The notes: generated by a model from the letters alone, not told the origin. A stretch of DNA of 64,000 nucleotides from Leisingera sp. ANG-M1 (GCF_000813745.1 NZ_JWLC01000014.1:124001-188000); one strand, 5' to 3'; shown: positions 9,082-17,852, counted from the stretch's first letter. Translations and numbers: made by a program.

Positions 9082-9147
9082 AGTCTTCTTTCTGGTCAAA
9101 AATACTCCGGGGGAGCCGCCGCAGGCGGCGGGGGCAGCGCCCCCTGC
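9082..9147 (+). repeat. dispersed GC-rich repeat, family A, copy 1
   Basis: Block order is a CT-rich lead, AAAAATACTCCGGGGG, a small GCCGCC/GGCGGC hairpin, then GGGGGCAGCGCCCCC. It matches copies at 14379-14435 and 53288-53333 (reverse). It sits between the nlpD-like terminator and the 3' end of the DUF815 gene. Confidence 0.75.
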
Positions 9148-9168
9148 ACCGCGGGCAGCGGGGTCGGC

Positions 9169-10011
9169 TCAGCGCAACGCCACCCCGTGGCGCCCCGCCA
9201 GATCGGTGAAGAACTGCCATGCCACCCTTCCTGAGCGCGATCCCCGGGTCGCCTGCCATTCGATCGCCTCGGCACGCACGGTCTCTGCGTCCGCCTCAAC
9301 CCCGTAGGCGGCGCAATAGCGCGAGATCATCGCCAGGTATTCGTCCTGATCACAGGGGTGGAAACCCAGCCACAGGCCAAACCGGTCGGACAGCGACACT
9401 TTCTCCTCCACTGCTTCCGACGGGTTGATGGCGCTGGAGCGCTCGTTCTCGATCATGTCGCGCGGCATCAGGTGGCGGCGGTTGGAGGTGGCATAGAACA
9501 CCACGTTTTCGGGCCGCCCCTCAATGCCGCCATCCAGCACCGCCTTGAGGCTCTTGTAGTGCTGGTCGTCATGGCTGAACGACAAATCATCGCAGAACAG
9601 GATGAACCGGTGCGCCGAGCCGCGCAGATGATTCAGAAGCCGCGCGACCGAGGGCAGATCCTCGCGCTGCAGCTCGACCAGTTTCAGCTGCGGGTGATCA
9701 TCGACCAGCGAGCCGTGCACGGCCTTCACCAGGCTCGACTTCCCCATCCCCCGTGCCCCCCACAACAGCGCGTTGTTGGCAGCAAACCCCTGGGCAAAGC
9801 GGCGGGTGTTGTCCAGGAGCGTGTCGCGGGAGCGGTTGATGCCCACCAGCAGGTCCAGATCGACCCGATTGACGCTCTCCACCGGCTCCAGCCGCTCCGG
9901 CCCCACATGCCAGACAAAAGCGCTGGCCGCGTTGAAATCGGGCGTCTCCAGAGGGGCCGGAGACATCCGCTCCAGCGCCTCGGCAATGCGGGTCAATGCG
10001 ATCTGGTCCAT
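9169..10011 (-). CDS. DUF815 AAA-type ATPase
   Basis: Cytoplasmic ATPase of 280 residues in the DUF815 (YeaC/AAA-like) family. The Walker A motif is in WGARGMGKSSLVKA and the Walker B-like segment is FILFCDDLSF. A sensor-type segment, NVVFYATSNRRHL, follows. The C-terminal part has the family's FGLWLGFHPCDQDEYL block. The start at 10011 (MDQIALTRIAEALERM) is preferred over the upstream in-frame ATG at 10050. In Rhodobacteraceae this gene is usually found beside surE, pcm, the M23 lipoprotein and tat genes, as here. Its cellular role is not established. Confidence 0.9.
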   Translation of the reverse strand: MDQIALTRIAEALERMSPAPLETPDFNAASAFVWHVGPERLEPVESVNRVDLDLLVGINRSRDTLLDNTRRFAQGFAANNALLWGARGMGKSSLVKAVHGSLVDDHPQLKLVELQREDLPSVARLLNHLRGSAHRFILFCDDLSFSHDDQHYKSLKAVLDGGIEGRPENVVFYATSNRRHLMPRDMIENERSSAINPSEAVEEKVSLSDRFGLWLGFHPCDQDEYLAMISRYCAAYGVEADAETVRAEAIEWQATRGSRSGRVAWQFFTDLAGRHGVALR

Positions 10012-10172
10012 GGGGTGCCTCCGTCCGTTAGCTGACGGATTCCAAAGCATGTTCCAGGGCTAGCGGCAAGTATCTCCTGACCTCTCCTGAAACAACTTGC
10101 CCTGCGCCTCCGCCACAATTTGGTACCAAAGCACTGAAAGGATAGCCTAGCATTTTTCATTGAGAGTGTTTC

Positions 10173-11435
10173 ATGCAAAAAGCTTATTACGTAGCTCTGG
10201 TGGTCGTTACATCCTTGTGCCTGCTGCTGGCTATTCCCGGCTTCGCCTTGCTGGCTGCCGTTTTCACCTTTGGCCTTGGCTACTTCCTCTTTGCGCCTCT
10301 GCCCAACCTAGCCATCTTTCTTTGGGCTTTCCTACCAGCCGTTCGCTGCTGGCAGATCCGCCCTCTTCGCTTGCCAGCGCTGCTGGTTGGCGCGGCATTG
10401 CCCGGATATCTGTATTTTGCCCCGCCCATATTGTCTGATCAAGCGATGCAGCACGACCTGGCCTCACGTGGCGATGCGACTGCGGAACCAGTGGAATTCG
10501 ACCTTCATGTCGGGATAGAAATTCACCGCAAGGCTCTGCCAAAGCCTGACTTGCAAGTGCCTGGAATTTCCTTCCCAAGCCCCGGTTTTTTTAGCACGCT
10601 CCCCTGCTTCGAACTCTGTGAACGCCTTTTGACTGGAGGTGACGTTTCCTGGGTCCGAATCGTTCGGACCAATGATGACTTCGGGAGCTACAGGGAAAAT
10701 AGCCAAGTTCTGCTGGTTGCAGGCTCTGCCAAGGATTGCCGGAAGCTATACAATGACTACCCTGCAGACAAACCCTGTCTGCTCTTTGCTGCCGATCACC
10801 GGCTGCCAGCCGGCCTCACGATCCGGATCGAGGAGGAACGCATGACCAGTCAAAAGGAGCTGCCTCCCTATTACAAACCCTACGGATATCGAACTGTCAC
10901 GGCCTTTGCAGGACCGGACGCCAATGCCCCGTTGGTCTATCAAAAGACACAAATGTTCCACCAGCGTCCCACCCGCTATGTCACTTTTGACTATGGGCGC
11001 TTCGGCGACGGTTTCGCCGGATACGGCGGGTATATATATGCTCGCGCAAAGGCGGCCTCACCTCCGATCAATCTTGAAAAGGATATTGAGGTATTGGGGC
11101 TGACCTTGGGCCCGCGCCGCATGCCACCGCAACCCGCGTCCGGTTCAGCAAACCAGGAAGAAAGACCATTTCCCGATCCCCAAGATGCCATCTATATCGC
11201 GTCCGGCCTTAAGACGGGCGCTGAGGGGCACAGTGTTTTCCCCGCCAGCTTCAAAAACCTCGTCAGCAGCTGGCATCTGGCATTAATGAAAGCGGACCGG
11301 CTGACGCCGTCCGACCGAGCGATATTCTGTGCAGCCCGCAAAGATGAACGTCTGGGCCAGCAATTCCAGGCCGACAGGGTCATGCAAAAGCACTCCTTAT
11401 CGGCCTGCGGGAAAACGCCCTGGTGGGAGAAATGA
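10173..11435 (+). CDS. hypothetical membrane-anchored protein
   Basis: A 420-residue protein of no family I recognise. The first about 85 residues form three or four hydrophobic helices (YYVALVVVTSLCLLLAIPGF, LLAAVFTFGLGYFLF, LAIFLWAFLPAV, PALLVGAALPGYLYF). A large soluble part follows with several cysteines, probably periplasmic. Sampled lines are 53-55% G+C (33/60 at 10861-10920), lower than nearby housekeeping genes, which hints at acquisition. It sits between the DUF815 gene and tatC, both on the minus strand. GAGAG is seen upstream of the ATG. Its function cannot be inferred. Confidence 0.75.
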   Translation: MQKAYYVALVVVTSLCLLLAIPGFALLAAVFTFGLGYFLFAPLPNLAIFLWAFLPAVRCWQIRPLRLPALLVGAALPGYLYFAPPILSDQAMQHDLASRGDATAEPVEFDLHVGIEIHRKALPKPDLQVPGISFPSPGFFSTLPCFELCERLLTGGDVSWVRIVRTNDDFGSYRENSQVLLVAGSAKDCRKLYNDYPADKPCLLFAADHRLPAGLTIRIEEERMTSQKELPPYYKPYGYRTVTAFAGPDANAPLVYQKTQMFHQRPTRYVTFDYGRFGDGFAGYGGYIYARAKAASPPINLEKDIEVLGLTLGPRRMPPQPASGSANQEERPFPDPQDAIYIASGLKTGAEGHSVFPASFKNLVSSWHLALMKADRLTPSDRAIFCAARKDERLGQQFQADRVMQKHSLSACGKTPWWEK

Positions 11436-11438
11436 AAA

Positions 11439-11458
11439 GCGCGCCCTTCCGGGCGCGC
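11439..11458. terminator. bidirectional terminator, hypothetical gene / tatC
   Basis: Eight-base perfect stem GCGCGCCC/GGGCGCGC with a TTCC loop. It has A's on the left and T's on the right, so it reads as a terminator for the plus-strand hypothetical gene and for tatC on the minus strand. Confidence 0.8.
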
Positions 11459-11483
11459 CTTTCCATTTCAATCCGGCTCCGGA

Positions 11484-12386
11484 TTACTTGTCCTTGCCGT
11501 CCTCGGCATCGAACTCGGCCATCAGCGGATCGTCGGGATGGGCATCCATCTCGTCTTCATCGTCATAATAGCCATCCGCCCGCAGCTGTGCCTCGCGCTT
11601 TTTCTCGACACGGCCCACCAGGAAGATCGAGATCTCGTAAAGCCCGTAAACCACGGTGAACAGGATGATCTGGGTGATCACATCCGGCGGGGTCACCAAT
11701 GCGGCCAGCACCAGGATCGCCACCACCGCGTATTTGCGCACCGCGCCCAGGCCTTCAGCGCTCACCAGCCCGGCCTTGCCCATCAGCGTCAGCAGCACCG
11801 GCAGCTGGAAGCAGAGGCCAAAGGCCACGATGAACTTGATGGTCAGGTTCAGATATTCCTGAGCCGAGCCCTGGAACACCACGCTGAGCCCCTGGTTCAC
11901 TTCCTCGCCGGTCACCGCTTCACCGCCGGCTCCGAACTGCTGGAAACCCAGGAAGAAGTCATAGGCCAGCGGCGTCACAACGTAGAACGCAAAGCTCGCG
12001 CCGAGCAGGAACATGAAAGGCGAAGCAACCAGGAACGGCAGGAACGCGCCCTTCTCGGACTTATAGAGGCCCGGCGCCACAAAGCGCCACATCTGGAACC
12101 CGATATAGGGAAAGGCCAGAATGAAGCCGCCCAGGAAGGAGATCTTGATTGCGACAAAGAAACCTTCCTGCGGGCTGATGAAGATCAGCGCACAGTCCTG
12201 GCCGCCTTCGGCCAGCACCTGGCACAAAGGCGCAGTGAGGAAGTTGAACACCGGCGTCGCCACGGTGAAACAGATCACCATGCCTACAACAAAGGCCGCC
12301 ACTGAATGAATCAGCCGCGAGCGCAGTTCGGCCAGATGCTCAATCAGCGGTGCGGTTGAGTCGTCGATCTCATCCGTGTTGCTCAT
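11484..12386 (-). CDS. tatC: Sec-independent translocase subunit TatC
   Basis: Core receptor of the twin-arginine translocase in the inner membrane. A 300-residue protein with six hydrophobic helices and the conserved N-terminal segment [12 protein letters not shown], plus [17 protein letters not shown] in the first periplasmic region. The C-terminus carries an acidic tail of about 30 residues rich in Asp/Glu. The start overlaps the tatB stop by four bases (ATGA), so expression is coupled. Last gene of tatABC, followed by a bidirectional terminator. The Rieske protein and many periplasmic cofactor enzymes would depend on it. Confidence 0.96.
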   Translation of the reverse strand: MSNTDEIDDSTAPLIEHLAELRSRLIHSVAAFVVGMVICFTVATPVFNFLTAPLCQVLAEGGQDCALIFISPQEGFFVAIKISFLGGFILAFPYIGFQMWRFVAPGLYKSEKGAFLPFLVASPFMFLLGASFAFYVVTPLAYDFFLGFQQFGAGGEAVTGEEVNQGLSVVFQGSAQEYLNLTIKFIVAFGLCFQLPVLLTLMGKAGLVSAEGLGAVRKYAVVAILVLAALVTPPDVITQIILFTVVYGLYEISIFLVGRVEKKREAQLRADGYYDDEDEMDAHPDDPLMAEFDAEDGKDK

Positions 12387-12862
12387 GATTTGGCCTCTTT
12401 TTCCGCATTTGGCTCCGCAGGTGCCAGCGCGGCCTCGTATTCTTCCGCCTTGGCCAGCGCCTCCTCAGCCTCGCGCGCCTTGCGCTCGGCTGCAGCACGC
12501 GCAGACGATGCCTGGATCTTCTTGGCATTTTCAGCGCGTTCCGCGGCCAGCTTGCCGGTCTCGCTTTCGGGGTCGTATTTGGTGGGGTCGATCGACGACG
12601 CCATCTCCTGCGCCGCCTGCTTGACCCCGTCCATGGCCGTGCCCACCGGATTGGCGGCCGCCTTCAGACCCTTGGCAACATCATTGACCCCGGCCTCATC
12701 CGCCGCGTCATGCATCGCCCGGCTGAACTCGCGCGCCATGCCCTTGGCCTTGCCCACGAACCGCCCGACATTTCGGAACAGCACCGGCAGGTCCTTGGGG
12801 CCGACGACGATCAGCGCAACAACGCCGATGACCAGCAGTTCGGTCCACCCAAGATCGAACAT
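12383..12862 (-). CDS. tatB: Sec-independent translocase subunit TatB
   Basis: A 159-residue TatA/B-family protein. It starts [22 protein letters not shown], a single N-terminal membrane helix with the TatB-type Glu in the hydrophobic segment. An amphipathic helix follows ([20 protein letters not shown]), then a long Ala/Glu/Lys-rich helical tail. It lies between tatA and tatC and overlaps tatC by four bases. It forms the substrate-receptor complex with TatC. Confidence 0.94.
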   Translation of the reverse strand: MFDLGWTELLVIGVVALIVVGPKDLPVLFRNVGRFVGKAKGMAREFSRAMHDAADEAGVNDVAKGLKAAANPVGTAMDGVKQAAQEMASSIDPTKYDPESETGKLAAERAENAKKIQASSARAAAERKAREAEEALAKAEEYEAALAPAEPNAEKEAKS

Positions 12863-12868
12863 GAGGCC

Positions 12869-13084
12869 TTACGCCTTGTCTTTTTCGGTCTCGGGGGTGA
12901 CGTCCTTGGCCTCGGCAGCGGCGTCCTCTTCCAGCTCCTTGCTGCCTTCGTTGATGCCCTTCTTGAACGAAGTGATGCCCTTGCCGACTTCGCCCATCAG
13001 CGAGGAAATCTTGCCGCGGCCGAACAGGACCAGAACGACGACAGCGATCAGCAGAATGCCGGGCAGGCCGATGTTGTTGAGCAT
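12869..13084 (-). CDS. tatA: Sec-independent translocase subunit TatA
   Basis: Pore-forming Tat subunit, 71 residues. A short N-terminal membrane helix ([17 protein letters not shown]) is followed by the conserved FGRGKI hinge, an amphipathic helix ([14 protein letters not shown]) and an acidic tail. Translation starts at 13084. AAAAGGAG lies just upstream, which rules out the longer in-frame start at 13120. It is the first gene of the tatABC operon, divergent from the plus-strand ABM-fold gene. The shared 226-base gap must hold both promoters. Confidence 0.94.
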   Translation of the reverse strand: MLNNIGLPGILLIAVVVLVLFGRGKISSLMGEVGKGITSFKKGINEGSKELEEDAAAEAKDVTPETEKDKA

Positions 13085-13310
13085 GAGAGAACTCCTTTTA
13101 TCTTGCAGCGCCGGATACAAGGCGCCGGTCTTTTCCGTTGCAACGGGTGTAGCGCGCGCGCGGCGCCAAGCGGAAGCGCTTCACCCCGCGCAATGTCTCC
13201 CGGCGGGGCTGAATCCGCGGAATTTGCTGCCGCCTCGCATCCAACTGACAGGTTTATGTCAGTTGATGGTCGGTAAATCCACCCCATCACAGCAAACTAG
13301 GAGAGACGTG

Positions 13311-13619
13311 ATGAGCAAACATGTGGCCGAAATCGTAACCTTCGAACTGGCCGAGGGCGTCAGCCAGGCGGATTTTGTCGCCCTGAGCCAGGCCAGCGAA
13401 GCCTTTGTCCGGGCACAACCCGGCTTTCTGCACCGTCAGCTGAGCCGCGGCGCAGACGGGCGCTGGACCGACTACGTGGTCTGGGAAGACATGGAAACAG
13501 CGCAAACCGTGGCAGCCGAATTCCACAAGCAGGACTTCTGCGCCGGTCTGATGAAAGCCATTGCCGATGGCAGTGCAAACATGCGCCATGAAGAGGTCCT
13601 GTGGGACATGGCATCCTGA
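13311..13619 (+). CDS. antibiotic-biosynthesis-monooxygenase-fold small protein
   Basis: A 102-residue protein with the ABM/dimeric alpha-beta barrel pattern: an N-terminal strand (HVAEIVTFEL), a helix (DFVALSQASEAFVRAQPGFL), the RQLSRGADGRWTDYVVWED strand pair, and a helix ending HKQDFCAGLM. Such proteins are heme-degrading or quinol monooxygenases, or simply ligand-binding. Its substrate is unknown. AGGAGA lies six bases before the ATG. The next gene, 75 bases downstream on the same strand, is a WYL regulator, which may control it. Confidence 0.75.
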   Translation: MSKHVAEIVTFELAEGVSQADFVALSQASEAFVRAQPGFLHRQLSRGADGRWTDYVVWEDMETAQTVAAEFHKQDFCAGLMKAIADGSANMRHEEVLWDMAS

Positions 13620-13693
13620 AAACGGCGCGGCACCCGCATCGCGCCGGGTGCCGCTCTTGACCTTGGCCCCCTCCCCGCGCCAAGGCTAGTCCC

Positions 13694-14371
13694 ATGCGCC
13701 GCACTGACCGCCTTTTCGAAATCATCCAGATCCTGCGCGACGGGAAGCTGCACCGTGCCCAGGACATTGCCGAACGGCTGGAGGTCTCCACCCGCACCAT
13801 CTACCGCGACATGGACACGCTGACGGCCTCCGGCGTGCCGGTGGAGGGGGAGCGCGGTGTCGGCTACATGGTGCGCGAGCAGATCAGCCTGCCGCCGCTG
13901 ACGCTCACTCCGGAGGAGCTGGAGGCGCTGAACCTCGGCATGGCGATCGTGGCCGAAGCCGCTGACCCGGAGCTGAAGGCCGCGGCCCTGGCCCTGGCCT
14001 CGAAAATCGACGCCGTGCTGCCGGAACAGACCATTGCCGAGGCGGATGCCTGGAAATTCGCCGTCTACCCGTTCTCGGACGCCGCCCGCGCCCTGGCCCA
14101 TATGCCGGCCCTGCGCGCCGCGATCAAAGCGCGCCAGAAACTGCAGCTCAGTTACCGCCGCATCGACGGCACCCTGACCGAGCGCAGGATCCGCCCTTTG
14201 CACATGGAATACTGGGGCCGGGTCTGGACCCTCACCGCCTGGTGCGAAACCCGCGAGGCCTTCCGGGTCTTCCGGGTCGACCTGATCGAGGACGCCAGCG
14301 CCCTGCCCGAGCTCTTCGTGGACGAACCCGGCAAACGCCTGCAGGACTACGATCCCTATGGGAAGCCGTAA
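13694..14371 (+). CDS. YafY-family WYL-domain transcriptional regulator
   Basis: DNA-binding regulator of 225 residues. The N-terminal HTH_11 (winged helix) spans about residues 1-60, with RRTDRLFEIIQIL and the recognition helix VSTRTIYRDMDTL. The C-terminal WYL domain, at about 135-215, contains IRPLHMEYWGRVWTLTAWCE and FRVFRVDLI. WYL domains sense nucleic acid or small ligands. The preceding ABM-fold gene is on the same strand and is a plausible target, but this is inferred only from proximity. A family A repeat begins eight bases after the stop. Confidence 0.9.
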   Translation: MRRTDRLFEIIQILRDGKLHRAQDIAERLEVSTRTIYRDMDTLTASGVPVEGERGVGYMVREQISLPPLTLTPEELEALNLGMAIVAEAADPELKAAALALASKIDAVLPEQTIAEADAWKFAVYPFSDAARALAHMPALRAAIKARQKLQLSYRRIDGTLTERRIRPLHMEYWGRVWTLTAWCETREAFRVFRVDLIEDASALPELFVDEPGKRLQDYDPYGKP

Positions 14372-14378
14372 TAGCCCC

Positions 14379-14435
14379 TTCCTCTTGCTGAAAATATCCC
14401 GGGGGAGCCGCCAAAAGCGGCGGGGGCAGCGCCCC
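14379..14435 (+). repeat. dispersed GC-rich repeat, family A, copy 2
   Basis: CTTCCTCTTG, then AAAATATCCCGGGGG, an AGCCGCC-AAAA-GCGGC hairpin, then GGGGGCAGCGCCCC. It begins just after the YafY stop and abuts the stop of the convergent GNAT gene. The first 25 bases match the reverse strand of copy 3 at 53288-53333 almost exactly. Confidence 0.8.
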
Positions 14436-15286
14436 TAACCCAGCTCAAAACTCGTGACGCCATAAATCAGGGGCAGCTCCAGCTGCGGCGCTTCCCCACG
14501 GTACATCCGTGCGGTTTCAAACACCGGCTCAAGCCCCAGGGACTGCGCCACTCTCACTGCTTCTGCATGGGGTTCCGGCACATCCAGAAACACCTCCTGC
14601 CCCTCTGGCAGTTCCTGCAGCAGCCGCGCCAGCACCGTCTCTGCAGCCTCCCGAGACGCCGCAACAAGCGGCCCGATCTTACATCCGGTGCGGCAGGGGC
14701 GCAGGGTACCGAACCCCTCCATGACGCCATCCCGGTAAGCAGCATAGGCGTGATGTCCCTCAGCGCTCAGCCACTCCGCCCAGAACAGAGCCCGCTGCAC
14801 AGGAAATACGCGGGCGTCCAGCGCCTCCAGCCCGGCCGCAGGCTCCGCCAGCGGCAGCAGGTCAAAGCCTGCGCAAGCCGCCAGCTCGCGCGCCGGCACT
14901 CCGCCAAAGCGGATATTGCGGTAGGCCGGTTCAAAGCCCGAACGGCGGTAGTTCTCCTGCTGGTCCACGACCCCGTCGAGACCCACAGTGCGCGTCCCCG
15001 AATGTTCCAAGGCCTTCTGCCATAGCGCAAACCCATAGCCCTGGCCGCGATGCTGAGGTGCCACGATGTAGAAGCCGAGGAAAGAAAACGCCGCGCAGTA
15101 GTTCACCACCGAGATGCAGGCGATCATCTCCCCGTCCAGGAAGCCGCCCCAGAACCCTTCCGCATCAACTGCACCAAAACAGGCCGCATCCTGATGACCT
15201 GGGTTCCAGCCCTCCTGCGCCGCCCACTCCACAGCGGTCCGGATTTCCGCGGGCGTCAAAGCCCGGATGTGATAACCGTCCTGCAT
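14435..15286 (-). CDS. GNAT-family N-acetyltransferase
   Basis: A 283-residue acetyltransferase. The acetyl-CoA loop is in RGQGYGFALWQKAL (Q/R-x-x-G-x-G/A), preceded by FLGFYIVAPQHRG. The C-terminal half resembles the second, YitH/Acetyltransf_18-like domain found in two-domain GNAT proteins. A near-perfect Shine-Dalgarno AGGAGGT four bases before the ATG at 15286 fixes the start over the upstream 15328. The substrate is unknown. The stop abuts a family A repeat, and the gene converges with the YafY regulator. Confidence 0.88.
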   Translation of the reverse strand: MQDGYHIRALTPAEIRTAVEWAAQEGWNPGHQDAACFGAVDAEGFWGGFLDGEMIACISVVNYCAAFSFLGFYIVAPQHRGQGYGFALWQKALEHSGTRTVGLDGVVDQQENYRRSGFEPAYRNIRFGGVPARELAACAGFDLLPLAEPAAGLEALDARVFPVQRALFWAEWLSAEGHHAYAAYRDGVMEGFGTLRPCRTGCKIGPLVAASREAAETVLARLLQELPEGQEVFLDVPEPHAEAVRVAQSLGLEPVFETARMYRGEAPQLELPLIYGVTSFELG

Positions 15287-15328
15287 TTGCACCTCCTGTT
15301 TTCTTGAGGCAACAATGCCTGCTAACAC

Positions 15329-16435
15329 TCAGGCGGGAAAGACAAAACAGCGGTTGCGCCGCACCGTGAGCCACATCGCCCGCCCCTTTTCCGGCAGGAA
15401 CACATTGGGCACTGTGGCTTTCAGGATCGAGCCGTCGAACTCCATCCGGAACTCCACCAGGCTCTCGCTGCCCAAAAACCGCGCCCGCTCAACAGTTGCG
15501 CGCGCCGCAACGCCGTCGCTGGGTGTGGGCAGCGGCCCCTTGCCGCCGCGGTCGAAATCGATACGCAGATGCTGCGGCCGAAAGACGATTTCCACCTCGG
15601 TCCCATCCGCCACACCCGGCGCCAGAAACTCGCCAAAGGCCGTTTGCGCCAAGGCGCCATTGACCTGCGATTTCAGCACGTTCACGTCGCTGAAGAACGC
15701 CACCGCGGCCTTGTCCGCCGGGTGGGTATAAACGTTGTAAGGCGCGCCTTGCTGCACGATCCGCCCGCCTCGCATCAAGGCGATCTCATCGGCCATCCGC
15801 ATTGCTTCTTCCGGCTCGTGGGTCACCAGAAGCACAGCGGTGTCTTCCTCTTTCAGCAGGCTCAGCGTCTCGTCGCGAATGCCGTCGCGCAACCGGTTGT
15901 CGAGGCCGGAGAACGGCTCATCCATCAGCATGATCCGCGGCCTCGGCGCAATCGCGCGCGCCAGCGCAACCCGCTGCTGCTCGCCGCCCGACAACTGGTG
16001 CGGATAGCCGTCGATGAAACGCTTCAGCGACACCCGGTTCAGCAGTTCCTCGACCCGAGCCCGCTTCTCGTCCTTGCTGCCTTTCAGGCCGAAGCCCACG
16101 TTGTCGGCCACACTCAGATGCGGGAACAGGGCAAAGTCCTGGAACATCAGCCCGATCTCGCGCCGCTCCGGCGGCACCCGGAACACGGTGTCGCAGATCA
16201 GCTTGCCATCTACATAGATTTCGCCCGAGTCCTGCATCTCCACCCCGGCGATCATCCGCAACGTGGTGGACTTACCGCAGCCCGAAGGGCCCAGCAGGCA
16301 GGTCACCTGCCCGGCCTGGATCTGCAGCGAGACGTCATCCACCACCGCGCGGCCTTCGAAATGCCGCTTGATGTTGCGGATCTCCAGCCGCGGCGGAGCC
16401 ATGGTGCTGAGCATGTCGGCAGGGGCAGTATTCAT
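15329..16435 (-). CDS. ABC transporter ATP-binding protein (FbpC/PotA-like)
   Basis: Cytoplasmic ATPase of 368 residues of the carbohydrate/iron/polyamine importer type. Walker A is GPSGCGKSTT, the Q-loop is QDFALFPHLSV, the signature is LSGGEQQRVALARA, and Walker B is IMLMDEPFSGLD, with the H-loop in LVTHEPEEA. A C-terminal TOBE-like domain (VFRPQHLRI onward) is present. GAGG lies just upstream of the 16435 start. No permease or binding-protein gene is adjacent, so its partner must be elsewhere. The substrate is unassigned, though ferric iron is common for this subgroup. Confidence 0.88.
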   Translation of the reverse strand: MNTAPADMLSTMAPPRLEIRNIKRHFEGRAVVDDVSLQIQAGQVTCLLGPSGCGKSTTLRMIAGVEMQDSGEIYVDGKLICDTVFRVPPERREIGLMFQDFALFPHLSVADNVGFGLKGSKDEKRARVEELLNRVSLKRFIDGYPHQLSGGEQQRVALARAIAPRPRIMLMDEPFSGLDNRLRDGIRDETLSLLKEEDTAVLLVTHEPEEAMRMADEIALMRGGRIVQQGAPYNVYTHPADKAAVAFFSDVNVLKSQVNGALAQTAFGEFLAPGVADGTEVEIVFRPQHLRIDFDRGGKGPLPTPSDGVAARATVERARFLGSESLVEFRMEFDGSILKATVPNVFLPEKGRAMWLTVRRNRCFVFPA

Positions 16436-16534
16436 GAGGCCTCGGGGCTGTTTCCGATGAAAACGCTTAGGGTCCCGCCGGGATAGCAACCCCGCCCCCC
16501 GGCTGCAAGCATTCCGGACCGGCCGTAGCGCAAA

Positions 16535-16555
16535 CCGCCCTTCGCGGCCGGGCGG
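16535..16555 (-). terminator. possible terminator of the ArsM-like gene
   Basis: CCGCCC-N9-GGGCGG stem. Read on the minus strand it is followed by TTTGCG, 24 bases after the ArsM-like stop. Weak T-run. Confidence 0.45.
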
Positions 16556-16578
16556 AAAGATTTCAGGTGAAACGCCCG

Positions 16579-17628
16579 TCAGCAGCAGCCTGCTGCTGCC
16601 CCCTCCTCATCCAGCCCGTTAAAGGGCGAATTGCCGCCGCAGCCTGCAAAGATCCCGTAATGGGAATCGAAATTTCCGATGAACTCGAAATGCGGCGCAA
16701 AACGGCTGTCCTGCAGCATCATCCAAGTGTTGCCGCAGACCGAGAACACCTTGTCCGCCTCGATCACATGATGATCGTCCAGCGCAAACACATGCGGCGC
16801 GTGTTCGATGGTGCCTTTGTAGATCACCGCCTGGCCGTAGTCCTCGCAAGCAGGCTCGAGGGCGGGCAGTTTGAACAGCCGGTATGTGGCCGACAGGAAT
16901 TTCAGCGGCTGCACCCGCTTCTCCAGCACCGGGTTCTCGATGGTCAAGAGGCGCGAGGTCACCATGCGGGGGTCCTTGAAACCGGACTCCTTGGCAATTG
17001 ACAGGAAGTCGTTCCAATAGAGCGCGCCGGACAGGCACTCGCCATAGAGCACCTCATCCTTGGCCATCTCTTCCGGCACCCGGCGGTCGGCGTAGACGTC
17101 CGAGAAATACATCTCGCCGCCCTCTTTCAGCAGATGATGGGCGCCGCGCAGCACCGCGCCCTTGTCGGTGGCCAGGTTGATCACGCAGTTGGAGACGATG
17201 ATGTCAAAGGAGCCCGGCTCCAGGTCCAGCTCCTCCAGCTTTTCGATATAGCCGTGATGGAATTCCACATTCGACCGGGCATAGCCGAAGGCCTCGGCGT
17301 GATAGTCCTGATGGCGCTTGGCCACCTCCAGCTGCGCCGGGGTCATGTCGACGCCCACCACCTTGCCATGCTCGCCCACCAGCGCCGACAGCGCATAGAC
17401 ATCGCGGCCCGCGCCGCAGCCGAGGTCGAGGATGCGCGCGCCTTCCAGCGCTTCCGGAGCGATCAGGCCGCAGCCGTAATAGCGGGTCAGCACCTCGTCA
17501 TGGATTTTCGACAAGACCGCCTTCACATGATCCGGCATGTCGTCCGGCGTGCAGCAGGCGTTGGTCTGCAGATCGTCGCTGCCCTGCAGCACCTCGCCGT
17601 AATAGTTCTGCACGTTTTCATGTTTCAT
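16579..17628 (-). CDS. arsM: ArsM-like arsenite S-adenosylmethyltransferase
   Basis: A 349-residue class I methyltransferase. The SAM motif ILDLGCGAG is at about residues 66-74 and VGVDMTPAQ follows. Four cysteines fall at the spacing of characterised ArsM enzymes: Cys25/26 (NACC), Cys53 (YGCG), Cys148 (SNCVINL) and Cys198 (GECLSG). The 148-198 spacing of 50 equals that of the As-binding pair in algal ArsM. The tail ends in GCC, as in some arsenic enzymes. It would methylate As(III) to volatile species in the cytoplasm. No arsR or arsC is adjacent, so regulation is unclear. Confidence 0.8.
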   Translation of the reverse strand: MKHENVQNYYGEVLQGSDDLQTNACCTPDDMPDHVKAVLSKIHDEVLTRYYGCGLIAPEALEGARILDLGCGAGRDVYALSALVGEHGKVVGVDMTPAQLEVAKRHQDYHAEAFGYARSNVEFHHGYIEKLEELDLEPGSFDIIVSNCVINLATDKGAVLRGAHHLLKEGGEMYFSDVYADRRVPEEMAKDEVLYGECLSGALYWNDFLSIAKESGFKDPRMVTSRLLTIENPVLEKRVQPLKFLSATYRLFKLPALEPACEDYGQAVIYKGTIEHAPHVFALDDHHVIEADKVFSVCGNTWMMLQDSRFAPHFEFIGNFDSHYGIFAGCGGNSPFNGLDEEGAAAGCC

Positions 17629-17744
17629 GAGAGCTGCCTTTCCTGTGGTTCCAGACCAATGGGATAGCGGCGCGCAAATGGTGCGGCAATCAGCGAGGCG
17701 GGTGATCTGACGCAACTGTGAAGGAGTGTGCGAATAAGCTCTAA

Positions 17745-17822
17745 GGGCAGCGCCCGTCCGCGGGTGGAAGCGTAGCGCCCGCCCATGGGGGCGGACGGGC
17801 GCTGCCCGGCTTGCAGCCGGGC
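17745..17822. repeat. long GC-rich inverted repeat
   Basis: A 17-base perfect inverted repeat: arm 17745-17761 (starts GGGCAGCGCC) pairs with 17791-17807 around a 29-base loop. A second hairpin, GCCCGGC-N5-GCCGGGC, overlaps its end at 17804-17822. It lies between the ArsM-like gene and the AlkC-like gene, both on the minus strand. No coding potential is seen. Confidence 0.75.
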
Positions 17823-17852
17823 GAAACAGAATTTCAAGAACTAGAGAAAATC

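Noticed and set aside
12390-13619. A 409-codon plus-strand frame ending with the ABM-fold protein
   Set aside because: Only the last 102 codons have a ribosome site and a domain. The rest is antisense to tatB and tatA.
15329-16435. Naming the ABC ATPase as a specific ferric iron or polyamine importer
   Set aside because: No permease or binding protein is adjacent, and the ATPase alone does not fix the substrate.
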